The notes below the pieces were generated by a model. It saw nothing but the letters and a program-made list of their open reading frames with translations, made no database searches and had not been told where the DNA came from. The translations under genes and the position numbers were made by a program. Of a DNA stretch of 64,000 bases, positions 11,689-24,866 are shown piece by piece; within the stretch, counting starts at the first letter, position 1, and the number at the start of each line of letters is the position of its first letter. Source of the DNA: Hygrocybe punicea (taxonomy: Eukaryota; Basidiomycota; Agaricomycetes; Agaricales; Hygrophoraceae); contig OY744462.1 of the NCBI GenBank assembly GCA_963556145.1, forward strand, positions 1,488,001 to 1,552,000, written 5' to 3'.

Positions 11689-13665
11689 ATGAACAACTTC
11701 CATGTCTTGCACTCGAGATCGCCTTCCGAAACGAGCGGGGAGGACGACGTTGAACTGGCCAATATGGACGCTGTCATTCATAAGCCAGACTCTCCCCATC
11801 AACTGCCCACTGACGACCTCGAGAGTTCTGACGACGAGGCCCTAGAACACGAGGACCAAAGCAACTCGGCATTGCTTGGCTCGCACGAAAGAACGAGGGG
11901 GCGGGAGCGGAACTTTGAAAAGGCAATCGAAACATGGCTGCAGATACGAGGCATTGTCCTGGAGGTTCGTTCAGCTTTCAAGGAATCTCGAGTGGAAATA
12001 ACCAGATTTCAAGACCGGACCTACCCTTCTGTTTACTACCATCAGCATTTTGTTTACTGGAAAGCTATTGGATCGAGTCTCTGTGAGTACACTTGGTAAG
12101 ATTTGACGACATCCGTCTTCAATTGGTTACTGTTCACACAGCAATGGCGAGCTATGAAACAGATCAACGAACTTATCATGATGATACCCGTCATTTTAAA
12201 CCTCAAAGGCAACTTGGAAATGAATCTGTCTGCCAGACTCGCCACAGCTGCCAATGTTGGAGAATTGGACAAACCAGAAACCTTGCGTACTATTATCTTC
12301 GGAAACTTGCTGCTTCTCCAAGTGCAGGCCACCGTAGTGTCATTTGTTGCAACATGCGTTTCCTTCATCCTTGGGCTCGCTGTCCCCCATCCAGTACAGC
12401 TAACAGCCGCAGTCGCCTCAACCAACACGACAGCTCCTGTTTTGCTCCAGCGCTACGCATATCCTCGTCATCCTCGGCCATACATTCCCGTAAAGGATGG
12501 TGGTCCAAAGTCCGGAATTCGCGAGTGCGTTTACCCTTCAGTTTTACTTACTCGAAACCCATCCATTTTTTCAGATTTGTCATGGTGGCATCGACATCCA
12601 TGTCTGCTGCTTGTTTATCCAGTTTGCTCCTGGGTTCGTTTATGTGTTTTCTGGTTGTTGTCTGCCGACGTTTCGGTCGTGATCCAGGCGCGTCGCTCAC
12701 TCTTGCGACTATCACTATTTCTGACATGCTTTACACGACGCTCAGACAACATCGCGCCACCAGTTGCTTCATGTTTAGGCGATCTCGTCACGCTCAGCTT
12801 CGTTAGTCTAGTTTCAGCTTTACTCATCCAGGTCATCAACACCCCGATCCCACTTCTGCTTGGAATCATCGTCGTGTTGTCCGCTTTTACATGTGCAACA
12901 TTTACCCTGCGAAATCCGGTAGTGAGGCCATTGATGCGACAAGGGTGGTCGCCCTTATTCGGTGCCATGGTCATCAGCAGCGGAACAGGAATTGTCTTGG
13001 ACCTTTTTGTGAATCGGTACGAAGGGTTTGCTCTTCTCGCCGTTGCAATTAGCGGTTAGTTTGTTTCTCAAATCCACCTCGTAAATTTGATACCGCCGTT
13101 TCTAACAGATTCTTTATTTTTGTAGGATTACCCGGAAATGTTGGCTCTATTTTGGTGTCTCGGTTATCGACGGCCTTGCATGCAGCCGCATTGTCTCTCT
13201 CAACTCTGCCAGTTCCTTCCCATCCGCCATTGAGAGGCTCCCCAGATCCCAGCCCCATGCTCGTCATGGTTACACTGATGCTCGTCACCTTACCTGTGGA
13301 AATCATATTCCTCGCTGTTTTGCACGCTCTGGGGTGGCTCAAGCTTCCGTTTCTTTTTATTGCGTTTGCCATGCTCTTCTTTTGCTGCGCTGTGAGCTCC
13401 TAGCACGATGGATTTGTTATCCTGCTGCTCCTAACCATGACGTTTGTCTCCTTCTCAGGTGGCAACGTCTCTCCTTATAGCCCGAACGTTGACGACCTTC
13501 CTGTGGTCGAAAGGTCTCGATCCAGATATATACGCCCTCCCAATACACTCCTCGCTGATGGATTTTATTGGGCAGTTGTTGTTAGTACTCTGCTTTGAAA
13601 TTGTTTCAGGACTGGGTACTCGTGTAAAAAATCAACAACCTAGAGATACTCTCTTCACATCTTAG
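11689..13665 (+). CDS. SLC41/MgtE-type divalent cation (Mg2+) transporter
   Basis: Membrane transporter of the SLC41 family, with two homologous MgtE-like membrane halves. An acidic cytosolic N-terminus (SGEDDVELANMD, DDLESSDDEALEHED) is followed by TM1 (LLFTTISILFTGKLLD, across an intron near 11965-12020) and the family hallmark IPVILNLKGNLEMNLSARL near 12190. More membrane helices follow. The second half shows GDLVTLSFVSLVSALL, VINTPIPLLLGIIVVLSAF and the second repeat GLPGNVGSILVSRL near 13130-13160. The last exon ends RTLTTFLWSKGLDPD, two more helices, and a stop at 13665. Five or more introns. Mg2+ is the usual family substrate; location (plasma or vacuolar membrane) cannot be told. Confidence 0.88.
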
Positions 13666-13777
13666 ATAATTTTTTGTAGATATGCTATTTTTGCAGATAT
13701 GCTGTAATTTTATCATGATCCACGTCACCTGATCTTGATCTTGAGATTACCGTGACAACCGTTCACAAGCACCGATA

Positions 13778-16700
13778 ATGAAAACAGCAGAAGAAGACAA
13801 TTTTGTTGACCTTGGAAGCCTTCAAATTCATCCTGAGACTCGTCAGTACTTAAACATGTATTTACCTCACCCTAACGTTGAACATTTGAGTATTGAATTC
13901 TTAATCCCAAATCCATTTTTATTAGACTATGCTGAATACAAAGCCTTTGGAAACGGGCTCGCCTCGTCGGCTCGGCTCACCGAAGATGGACGCATCGTTA
14001 TCTCCCTTGATCTGAAGAAAAGTCTTCCCGATTTACCAAAGGATCACACAAGAGAGGTCAGGGAGTTTGGTCTGGATGAAAAGACATGGACAGATGTCCC
14101 ACCCATGAATGTCTTGATCATGATTGTTGGAAGTCGCGGTGTGGATCCCTCGATATCTCCATTGGCATGTTCTAGTGCTCATACAGTTTTTTGTAGGCGA
14201 CGTACAACCATACGTTGCGTTTGGGAAGCTCCTCTTGAATGACGGACATCGCGTCCGCATAGCGACACACGAGACTTTCCGTTCTTTTGTGACAGATGCT
14301 GGACTCGAGTTTTTCAATATTGGCGGTAATCCTCAAGATCTTATGAGCTACATGGTCAAGAGTACGTATCTCAAATCTGTGTCAAAGTGTCCATTCTTAT
14401 ATCCTCGTGTTCCTAGATCCCGGTTTGATTCCAGGGATGGAATCAATCACAAACGGAGATATAAGTCGGAAACGCACCATGCTTAAAGAGGCGAGTCATT
14501 ATTTCGGCGTACTCTCCTGAAATGCTAACTGTTCTCTTAATTCGACGAGCAGATGATAAACGGATGCTGGAGAGCATGCTACGAGCCCGATGAGACTGGT
14601 CGCACATTCGCTGCCGACGCTATCGTGTCAAATCCGCCTGCATTTGCTCATGTCCATTGTGCAGAAGCCTTGGGTATACCACTTTTGTTGTCCTTTAGTA
14701 CGTGACGATTTGCTTTAACCTCTGTTTGGCTGAACACGCTGCAGCTATGCCTTGGTAGGCGCATCTTCCTTATATGTTGTGAGTTTCTTCCGATCAACCG
14801 TTCTGCAGGAGTCCAACATCAGCATTCCCGCATCCCCTCGTCAATATTAAAACTTCAAATGCTGAAAGCGGACTTACCAACTATCTGAGCTATGCTCTCG
14901 CTGATATATTAACTTGGCAAGGGTATGAATAATTTTTTGTCTCTTCTCATCGGATCTTAACAAGGTGTTCCCTCTCGTACATACGGATACTTTGCAAAAG
15001 ACTTGGTGACATAGTCAATTCCTTCCGCTCTGCGAAACTGGGCCTCCAACCACTCTCATTGCGATCCGGCCCTGGACTTACAGATCGTCTCAAATTACCC
15101 TGGACATATTGTATGAGCCCTGCGTTGGTTCCCAAGCCCGATGATTGGAAAAATCATATTGGTGAACTATGCATTGATTTTTCATTTGTTCTGTTGATGG
15201 TCTTTTCCTGGGTTTGTGTCGCTGCGGGATTGGCTCATGAGTTTGACTGTAGATGTGGTTGGGTTCTACTTCCTTGATCTTGCTACGACATATCAGCCGA
15301 CGGACGGTCTATCAGCCTTCTTAGCCGCTGGCCCACCACCAGTTTACATTGGGTACGACCGGGATTTTTGGTTGATTGTCAGGATCAAATGAATTCTTTC
15401 TTTGTAATAGTTTCGGATCGGTCGTTGTCGACAACCCGGCTGCAATGACCGGTGAGGACTCCCGCATCCATTAACAAATTTTCAATTGACAAATTGCGTG
15501 GCACAGAAATCATATTTTCTGCTACGGAACAGGCTAACGTCCGTGCTCTTGTCTCTGCGGGTTGGGTGATTATTCTGCTCTTCATCCTTGGAATTATGCG
15601 CTCATCGTCTGTCACATCTATATGTTCCCATTCAGGGCGGCCTGGGTGGCGTGTCGGTCCCTTCACACGTCTTCATCATCGACAACGTGCCACACGACTG
15701 GTTGTTCGACCAAGGCAGAGTTTCTGCTGTTGTCCACCATGGCGGCGCTGGTACTACCGCAGTCGGCTTGAAGTACGGTCGTCCAACTGTGGTTGTGCCT
15801 TTCTTTGGAGATCAAGGGTTTTGGGGTAAGTAACCTATTTGACTCCTTCCATTTTTCCACGTATCGATTTCCGACTTTCAACACTTTCTTTCTTGATGAC
15901 AGGAACGATGATACACAAAGCAGGTGCTGGACCGGAGCCAATTCCCCATAAAAAACTGTGTATGGAAAATTTAAGGGATGCCATTACGTTTTCAATGAGT
16001 GCTGGTGCGAAGGCCGCTGCTGCCAGGATGGCAGAACAGATTAAACAAGAGGTTTGGGCATCTGGCATTTTGTTGACTCATTTGTTTGTTCACGGAGGTG
16101 ACTCTTGGTCGCAGGATGGACTCCGACAGGGAGTGGACTCGTTCTACAAACATTTACCTTTGCTGAACATGCGGTAAGCGGGTAGTATTCAGTGACAGTG
16201 TGATTATTAAAGTTAACTTCGTTCAGATGTGATTTGGACCCTTCGATGCTCGCAGTTTGGTGGTCTACTGAATGGGTATGTATTGCATGGTCTACCAGTT
16301 GAACTTGGAGCAGGAAGTTCAATTCCACGACAGTGCCTGAAACTTAGCACATTGGCAGCGCAAACGTTAGTGGAGGCAGGGCAACTTGATTTAGCCAGCT
16401 TGGATCTCCATCGTGCATTTCCCCCCCGTTTTCAAATGAGATTGTACCAACCTTTGATTTTAATCAGGGCCGAAGGAATACGAGACTCAGAAGGAAGTTT
16501 CTGATCCTATTACAGAAGGTGCTAGCGCCATATTTTGGACTGTCACGCATTGGTATGGTGGCATCGCTCAAATCTTCTAGTGAGGGCCAGACATTGTTTA
16601 AACAATGAATGTTGTTGAATGAGAAAGCAGTTCTCCCGTGGAAGGAATCATCAATACCACCGCAGCCATCCCGAGAGGTATGTCCTCTTGTTGCTTATCT

Positions 16701-17575
16701 GCTAATTTTCTCTTTGAGCTCCTTTATGATCTTGGTTCAGGTGTTATGGATATCGTAACCTCCGTGCAGGAGGGTATGTACAACGCTCCCAAGTTATATG
16801 GTTCCGAGGTGCGCGAACCGGGAAAAGTGACAGACTTCAAAAGTGGCGTGAAAGAGGCTGGAAGGGTGCCATCGACATCATTAATCGTCGACAAAATCTG
16901 ACTAATGTGACAGGGCCTCTTCTACGGGTACTACGATGGTATCACCGGTCTGGTTCGCGAGCCCCTCGCAGGAGCGAAGAAAGAGGTATGTACATTTATC
17001 ACACCAACTCAAAACAAAAGATACGGAAGCAAAGTAGGGATTCATTGGCGCAATCAAAGGTTCAGGCCGGAGTTGTGAGTACATCCGTCAACAATCTATT
17101 AAGAGAAAGAAATCAGTGTTGTACAGTCATCAATGCTACCATGCGACCTGCTGCTGGAATTGTAGGTTTGGTGGCGCACCCGATACATGGGGCATGGGAA
17201 AGCACAAAGAAATTGTTTGTTAACAAAGAGGTGCAACCCCAACGGAGCACAAGAATCTCTGATGGGGTGGAAGCCCTGCGGCATAGTACGAGAGCAGAAC
17301 GGGATGCCATATTGATGAGATTCGAGGACGCGAAATCTGGTGCTTATGAACGACGGAATGCGTATCAAGAGATGGCGGAGAAGGCTTTACGTGACGAAAT
17401 GGCTGGTGGTGACTCTGATGTATTGCGGGCGACGTCGTCTTCCACTCTTCGTGATGGTGATTCGAGAATCGTATCATCGGAGGGGTGGTCAGCAGATGAC
17501 GATATTGCATTTGAACGGGAACTTGAGATGGCCAAACGGCTCTCCATGGTCGAGTCCGAGCAACTCGAGGAGTGA
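13778..17575 (+). CDS. Sterol-type glycosyltransferase (GT1/GT28 fold) with Vps13/ATG2-like tail
   Basis: UDP-sugar dependent transferase resembling fungal sterol 3-beta-glucosyltransferases. The N-domain begins with [19 protein letters not shown] across an intron at ~14145-14197. Its donor-binding half contains [39 protein letters not shown] and [13 protein letters not shown] near 15690-15825. No PH/GRAM domain of the ATG26 type is visible before the fold. The C-terminal part (~16640-17300) has repeated Gly/Lys/Pro amphipathic motifs, [25 protein letters not shown] and [14 protein letters not shown]. These look like the Vps13/ATG2 C-terminal region used for lipid membrane contact. It ends in a charged coiled tail at 17575. 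Twelve or more short introns. Confidence 0.82.
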
Positions 17576-18030
17576 TACTAGTATACGGCGGAAATCCGTC
17601 ATTGTACGGTTTACCATGTTCACTAATTATATCGATTTGACAACTTCTACATCTACATCCACTGGCATTGCAATTGGAGTTGAGGTGTTGGAATCAGGAA
17701 AAATTGCCTTGTCGTTGGCTTTTTTGGCTTTGACACGGCTCGTCGATTACCCACATTCCTGCAACATAATGCTAATTATAAGACACAGGCTCTCGTATTC
17801 GTCCAGAGATCCAAAATATATAAGCTTGGCCCAACAACTCCATGCCGTTCCAGCCAACTCGGTCACGTTTTAATAACCCCGGTACGAATCAGGGACTTTC
17901 GGCAGCTTCTCTACAATGGTCCAATCATTCCGTGTGAAGTGCTTACTTTGTTTACCATTTCTGCAACTCGCAGGTACTGCCATGCAATGAATGTCAGAAT
18001 CCTTGGTCTAAAGGGCCAACAATTAATCAC
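17576..18030. other. Convergent intergenic region
   Basis: 455 bp between the 3' ends of the glycosyltransferase and F-box genes, which converge. I see no gene, repeat or inverted structure. Confidence 0.45.
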
Positions 18031-19537
18031 CTAGACAGGATAGCATGTTTCCTCATTCACAACCATTGTCTTCATGCTAGGGCAATATTCCTCGACTGAT
18101 CGTATGAATTCAGACCGCTTGGTATGTAGCCTATTGTATGCACAAGTGGTACAAGGACAATGACGCCCAACCCATACTTGTTCAACAAAGGGGAACCATC
18201 GCCCAAGCCAAGCGGGCAATAGGTTCACCTTGAACCCAAAGTGTGGACCGCGCGACGCGTCGAGTTTGAGGGTTTTGACACGGTATTGCCACGGCTCGAT
18301 TCTCTTGTCAAGAGGACTCGCCTCTTCATTAAATAACGTGTCACCCTGGACGTCAAAGTTCATGGAGATGTCGAGATGAATCTGGAGGGTGGCACTCTCC
18401 ACGACACTAGCGAACATGTGATCATACACCGCCAGTTGGGACTGATATTTTGTGTATACGAGATTCAATGGTAACGAGACGGACTCGAGGTTGAGTAGCT
18501 TTTTGGACACGAGGATGATAGCTACCTCGAGGCCGTCAGTGATAGCTGTCAGTTGGGGATGGATGGATTTCAGTAGACTGTGATCGGATTCTCCGAGTCG
18601 GCAGAGATCCAGGCTCGTAATGGACGGATGACGGGATACGAAGGCTGAAAGGTCTGCAAACGCAATTTGGCAGGAACGAATGCGCAGTTTAGACAAAGCG
18701 GGCAGTGTCGTGCCTGCAAGAATTGTGGCCCAAATCGAGGAGTTCAGAGTCGTATACTCCAGGGTGAGACTGGTGGTGGAAGATCCACTGAGAAGGTGGA
18801 GGGGGAGAACCGAGTTGATGTTGTTTGAAGTGACTGACACGTCACTGTAATGGTAAATAAGTCCGAACTGTTTTGGGAAAAATATATAAGGGAACTGACT
18901 GGTTTTTGAAAAACTGGCGGTAGGTGTTGGCTGCAGCAAGGCGCCATGATGTGCCAGTGACGGTCAGCATGTCAACCACAGGATCAGATTTGAAAGCGAC
19001 AGCAGGACGGTCACCATAGCGTATAGTCAACGATGTGCAGGATTTATTCGACAGAGTCCTTAGAAGTTCACCGAATGCAAAGCTCCAATGTTTCAGGGAC
19101 ACACTGGATTGACTCGAGTAGAAGCGGTAAAATTCCAACGTAGCCTCGCTAACGGATGCCAGCCTGGAAACCAAACGATGGACGCCGCGCACGTTATTGA
19201 GGGCGCCTTCATTTGGAAACTGACACACCAAGTGCGTTACGGTAGTAATGAAGAGTGACTTTCGGAGGGCAGAAAGCTGAAGGAAGTTATGGGCCCGAAG
19301 GAAAAGGCCGCCCGACGAATATGTGTAAATCCCGTGCCGACTCAAGTATAACGGCAATGCGAGAAAGTGGAGGCGTCGGGATAGAAATGCAAGATACAAA
19401 AGCACTCTGTTAGAGAGTCCCTTGAAGATGAGCAGAAGGAGTTCGTTGGGGAGCTCGAAGAGGCCACACTTCCGGGTCTGAGACAGCACTGACATTGGAG
19501 ACACTAAAACTGACAGCGGTAGCATTATATGGTTCAA
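18031..19537 (-). CDS. F-box/LRR-type protein
   Basis: The N-terminal F-box reads LFELPNELLLLIFKGLSNRVL, followed by FLSRRLHFLALPLYL. The long second part (18031-18900) has degenerate leucine-rich repeats such as LSKLRIRSCQIAFADL and HPSITSLDLCRL. It ends in a Cys/His patch (GRHCPCTTCAYNRLH) and a stop at 18031. One intron lies near 18842-18910. Agaricomycetes carry hundreds of such genes; the role is presumably substrate recognition for an SCF ubiquitin ligase. The start is uncertain: in-frame Mets at 19537 and just downstream are both possible. Its 5' end is only 43 bp from the KDZ transposon border, so its upstream region is now transposon TIR. Confidence 0.8.
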
Positions 19538-19580
19538 CGACCCAATCCGGGAAAGCCATTGTCCACCAACTTGTTGCGAT

Positions 19581-19756
19581 CACCTGTACTTCCCGCCTTA
19601 ACACGCTTATAAGCCTGGTCTAATGGTTGATGCGTCCAGCCTTATTAGGCTGTGGTCCGTGGTTTCCCCGACTCCAGCAATACCAGTCCGAATAATCCTC
19701 AAACATCGCCCATCAATCCGCCATCTATATTGGGAAAACATCGACTCCAGCAATAA
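19581..19756 (+). repeat. KDZ1 left terminal inverted repeat (176 bp)
   Basis: Starts CACCTGTACTTCCCGCC. Its reverse complement is the right end (26931-27106) with no difference that I can find. Similarity stops sharply after the sequence ccagcaataa. It contains a cttataagc motif about 25 bp from the border that could act as a TATA element reading outward. Confidence 0.95.
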
Positions 19757-19920
19757 CAACGCTCTCATTGTAACAGCATGTATGTCGTATCTTATCTGTA
19801 TGTCGTATCTTATCTGTATGGTTATCAATAGATCGTTATCGTTATCAACTTGATTATCTAAGGCTGACGTGTTCGGAACCCGACTGCTGGCGCTGCTACT
19901 GCTGGCGCTGGCGACTTAAT

Positions 19921-22900
19921 ATGTATCGCAAAGGGACTCGTACAGGGGGTGTTTCCAAGCGGATCACTGTCGTGACCACTGCAAAGCGCCGGGAACACCG
20001 AACTGTCTATCGCGCTGGATGTCAGAGGAAGCGAATGGATTCTCAAGCAGCTGTACGGCAGTCAGCCCTTGCAGGTACGTACTATTCTAACGACACAGAC
20101 TACGACTTGACACTGTATCCAGGTTTGAGCTACAAAGATCGCGAAGCTGTTGAAGAGATGGATGCAAGCATGTACGACCACGATGATTCCTGGGCTTTCG
20201 ACTCCGTGCCGCTGGGAGAGGAGGCTTTTGATCTTAGCCATGCTGGAGGGGAACATAACGAATTTATGGATGTTGCCAACACACTGACGAGTTGGGCAGG
20301 CATGTAAGTTCCAATGCAAATGTAGATCCACAACCACTGATGTATCAATTCAAGTCGACGTCCAGATGCCAGAGAACGCATAAATCGCATAAATCGCCGG
20401 ACGGCGCAATGGAATCTCCAAATTGATGCTTTGGTTGATGCATACTTGGAATATCGCCTGCACGAGGGTGAAGATCAGCGAGCAGCAGTCCTACCTGACG
20501 AGGAAACAACTGACAGGCTACATATTGACGTTGTCGACATATTCTGTAAGATGCTACCTTATGTCCATCATACAAGGTAGCTAACCACTCAACAGATCGC
20601 AAGTCATCGAGTTTTGGTATTTTACCAAAGGATGAATATCCGAATGTTACGCTAGTTCGAAACGGATACATTGGGTCGTCCCCGCTTTACCCGACGGTCG
20701 CTATCTCATTGCGCACCCTAGCCACATATCGACAAACCCATCGGGTGTGTCCCAGGTATTCCCTGCAATCCGAGGCTCGAAAGCTCTGTCACCTGCATAG
20801 TGTGAGTCATACTTCGGTTTGCTGCTCCTCGATTAACAAACTATAAATAGATTCCTTACCAGCGCTACTTACGTGACCAGTTATCTGTCGCATATGATAT
20901 CTATCTCCAGATCCTTCGACAAGTTGACAACCGTATCAAAGTCGTTCTTGGTCGAAATGAACCAAACTGGCGGCTGAAAAATGTGTGCCCGCCATGCTTT
21001 TACAAGCTTCAGGGCGAGCCGCCACTTGAACATTCATTTCATTGCGAAATGGATGGAAACAATTCAGCAAAGCGTTCTGATGCTTTGATACGGCAAAAAG
21101 AGGAATTACCAGACTCACGAAGGTTGAGCAGTGACCGTTGGCTCTCCCGTGAGGAAGTGGATCGATTTAAGGATGAGGTTAGAACCCGAACCGTACAATC
21201 AGTAAGTTCGACTTTAGAAGAATTTTGTTCCGTTTTAATCTTGTTCTGTAGGGACGGACAACAAAACATGGTGATGATGACGAATTCAGTGCTGATTGGG
21301 AGGTTGTCCCTGAGGATGATCCCGTTGCAATATGTATCTCGCGGTGGAAAAATGCAAGCCCGGAACAGCGAAAACGAATGTTCAGCATGTTTTCTGAGAC
21401 TGGTATCTTCATTACTGCTTGCCGTCATGGGTTTGTGCTTCTTGTATGTGACATGGTTAGAAGTGGAGAACTGTGAGTCTCCGCTGTTTCATTGATAGCT
21501 GTTCAAGCTCAGATTTACTGTTTCAGCGCTAAATACCCACTTGCGATGGCCAATAAGCTCATGGAAGTGTATGGGGAAGACATTGGTTGTGGGTATGACA
21601 TCGGCTGCGCATTCTCAAAGACACTTGATGCCAGCTCTCTTGGCCCCACTGCTCGTGAAAAGCATTTTCGTTGCTTTGTCGGAGCATTCCACGGCCATGC
21701 TCACAATCGAGCTTGCCAGCTTGAATGGCTTCCTCTCCATGTTAAAGGAGCTGGCCGTTCAGATTTTGAGGGATGTGAACGAGTGTTTTCTGCTTCAGAT
21801 GAATTGGCACCAAGCATTCGGCATGCAAGTCTATTCCATTTCCACCAGGCACTTCTTGAACACTTCGGTTTCTGGGACGAAGATAAGTATGCTCAGCTGG
21901 GTAAGTGGTATAAAGTCTTTTGCTCTTCAATTTTGGGTAACATTTATAATCAGGGAGGTATTTATTGAATCATTACAACGAAGCCCTTGAAATCACCACT
22001 GGTACGGCAAGACAATTGAATGGCATTCAATCTGAATTAAATATCTCCGATGAGGACTTTGAGGAATATCTGCGGCAGGAAAAAGAATATCTGCGAGGCT
22101 TGAAGAATGAACCTCCTGAGGAAACCCTTCAATTTGTATATGTCGAACGACTACAAGAACTGGAAAATGCACGGTAAGTTGCAACCATCTTGCAAGAGTA
22201 TGAATTGTCAATGCTTTTTCAGTATCAAATGGGATCAAGCCCGTGCTGCGGCAAGCTTTATTGTGCAGACACCGGCAACAGTTGGAATCCGTGCAGCTCA
22301 GAAAAAAGCCAATAGAGCGGTCACAACCACCTATAACAGGCTCCAACGTGCCGAAGCAAACGTTGCACAGATTGAAGACCAACTTTGTATTGAAGCTCGG
22401 TGGACATCTGACTGTCCAGAATATAATGATGTCGTTTCCAACCTTGCCCATCGAAACTATCGTTTGGCTCTCGATGAACTCGAGCGATTAGTTGTCCAAC
22501 GCTTATTTGAACTCTCGAAGCTCAATATGTCGAGGACTGGTGAGGTATATTTTCCCTGTCTATAACACTAACTGACTGTCCTGCACAGGGTACAAACTCC
22601 GAGTGCATATATCCAAGGCTTTGCAACGTCGGGCAGATGCTATCCGCAATGCTCTGGACAAATACAACGAAGTGGCCAAAAGTGTTTCCATGCCAACAAT
22701 AACTTGGAAAGAGATTGTCGAGTATACCTTCCTCGGTGAATTTGACCTGCTTCGGAACTCAAGAAACGACATTCGGAATGCTGCTTGGGCAGAACCCAAA
22801 CGACGAGAAGCCACTGTGATGTATCTTCAAGTACGTCAAGCACACGCTGAAATTGCACGACTAAATGTTGAAATTTCCCGTTTGCACACTGCGATTCATG

Positions 22901-23232
22901 ATGAGACGATTCTCATGAATGAGATCATCTCCAAACTCAGGACGGAGAATCCTGCCCTCTGTTCGGAAATCTGTCGACAATGGAAGGTCCGATCCATGGT
23001 GAATGCACTGCATCTCCATTTTCTCAATCGGATTGAACAGTTGGATGGTTTTTCGGGAAAAGGTGGTGTTGGGGTTCGGCTTGGGAGTGATACTTGTCAT
23101 ATGGATACTGTATTGGATTCAGCTGCTAGCGAAGTCATGGATGAAGTTCATTTGGCTGGCGAAAGAGACGAGGAAGATGTTATTCACGATCTTAATAGTT
23201 TCATGAACTTCCAGTTGTCAATCAATGAGTAG
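19921..23232 (+). CDS. KDZ transposase, CxC1 subtype
   Basis: Multi-exon transposase of the RNase H-fold KDZ class. The N-terminal part is basic (KRITVVTTAKRREHR). Then come SPLYPTVAISLRTLATYRQ, the conserved block ending VCPPCFYKLQGEPPL with the CxC1-type Cys pair, and the MDGNNSAKR motif near 21050 that carries a putative catalytic Asp. The core continues with GIFITACRHGF, GCGYDIGCAF (~21590) and AFHGHAHNRACQLEWLP (~21690-21740). A long C-terminal coiled coil runs from ~22090 to 22970. Introns are short; no premature stop or frameshift is needed. It would cut and join the TIRs of KDZ1. Start at 19921 gives the longest open first exon. Confidence 0.88.
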
Positions 23233-23393
23233 TCGAATCATATACTGGTGTTATACAAGAGTTTTACTGTAAATGTAGATTTGTGTTTGGGCATACGGAA
23301 ACTGAAACTGAACTGTCAGCCACAACAGTTTGAGTTTAGCGACAGTGGAAAATTTAACAGCCACCCGTGCTCACTTCTCACTCTGCTCCTCCA

Positions 23394-24699
23394 ATGTCTG
23401 CACCAGTCAACACACTCAACCCATACTTACAAGCCATCTCTCCAGGGAGGAGTATGGAGATAGAGAATCTTGACCATGGCCAACACATTGCTCGGTCGAC
23501 TGCTCGAGCTCTTCTTCGTTACAATGCCCACCGTGACAATCTTCATCTTGAAGGGTGTAAAGATGGCGGCCTCCATCCCCTCGCTGTAGAGCTGTACAGA
23601 AAAACAGAAGAACGCCCCGAAACAACAAAAGCTTGTTATCACCTTGTTGATGATACATTCAATGACGCTCTCGATGCTGCAAGTATTTTTTCTGTTGTGG
23701 TTCGGTTATTTGCATTCATTAAACTGACTCATCTTCCTGTGACCAGCTGACAGTCCTTGACCGTCTCGATGGCGGTTTTTCTCTTTTGATTCGCTGCCCA
23801 GGTATCTTGCCTGCAGTCAAAGAGTCCTTCACGGCGCAGGATATTCTTACCCACATTTATGTCCCACCATTCGAACTTGCCAATCATGAGGAGCACGTCG
23901 GTCACTTGATACAACAATTCATCGAAACCATTGCATGTCATCATCTCAGCAATCTTCAACAACGGGCTGTCAAATCAAATGTCTCGTTACCAGTCAAAGA
24001 ACCTGCAGATGACAAAGGAGAATTCACGAACTTGAATGTGTTCCCGACTCCGATTGAGCCTGAAAAGGCACTCTTCATTTTTCCCGGACGAAAAGTTCAA
24101 GACGAGAGTTTTCCGGATAGCAATGGAACTGATTTCTGGGCCGAGGCTAGCAATCTCAATGCAGTATGCAAAGCAAATGACGATGCAGAGACAACCACGA
24201 GCAGCCCCAAGGCCGCCAGCTCAAATGTGAAGGATACCCTACCTGGAGCTGGTCACACCGATGGAATATTTGCAGACCAACAACAGAGGAAATTCGGGAC
24301 TCAAAACGCTGGAAAAGGAGAACAACATGTCAGTACTCTGCATGGCGCAATCGTCAGTATTGGACCACAGACGGATTTAACACTCGACGAGCTTAATATC
24401 GATGATCAAATTATTCCTCGACTTTGGTTCCTGTTGTGCCACACTCGAAGCGGCCGTTGGACCGCAGAGATGCAGCGGGATGAATGGGGGCTCAAACGTG
24501 ATGAAGCTGTCAAAATTGCCAACGCAATGCTACATGATCTTGGCGGCCAAGGCACAATTATAGTGCAGGTATGTCCTTGCCTAGCAACCTTCAAATGCTA
24601 ATTCAAGCAATGCTAAAGAAGTCGGGCATGGTGGCCAAGCTCACCCTTTTTTTTACCGCACTTTCGACAGTCCTCTTGCTTGCCATGATTTTAGCATGA
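23394..24699 (+). CDS. KDZ1-carried protein of unknown function, possible C-terminal membrane anchor
   Basis: Starts MSAPVNTLNPYLQAISPGR at 23394, about 160 bp after the transposase stop. One intron lies near 23682-23747. The middle part has HIYVPPFELANHEEHVGHLI and a low-complexity Ser/Asp linker. The end has IPRLWFLLCHTRSGRWTAEM and MLHDLGGQGTIIVQ. Splicing a further intron (from 24569 to an AG near 24620) adds a tail with about 20 hydrophobic residues (LTLFFTALSTVLLLAMILA) and stops at 24699. I do not recognise a domain. Its position inside intact TIRs makes it cargo of, or an accessory to, KDZ1. The last exon is uncertain. Confidence 0.6.
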
Positions 24700-24866
24700 G
24701 ATTCATATATGATAGCATACTATTTTTCCCCTGCCTCCGCTGTGTCTGAAAGTGTAGACCACGTGCTTGTCAATAAACAGTCACGACGCGACTGACATTG
24801 TTGACCAGAACACACACCTGCTAACCCCACCCCAGTAGGTCGTCAGCCCCACATTATCAATCGACA

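Noticed and set aside
12054..12974. Minus-strand ORFs opposite the SLC41 gene
   Set aside because: Antisense shadows; the plus strand encodes clear transporter motifs.
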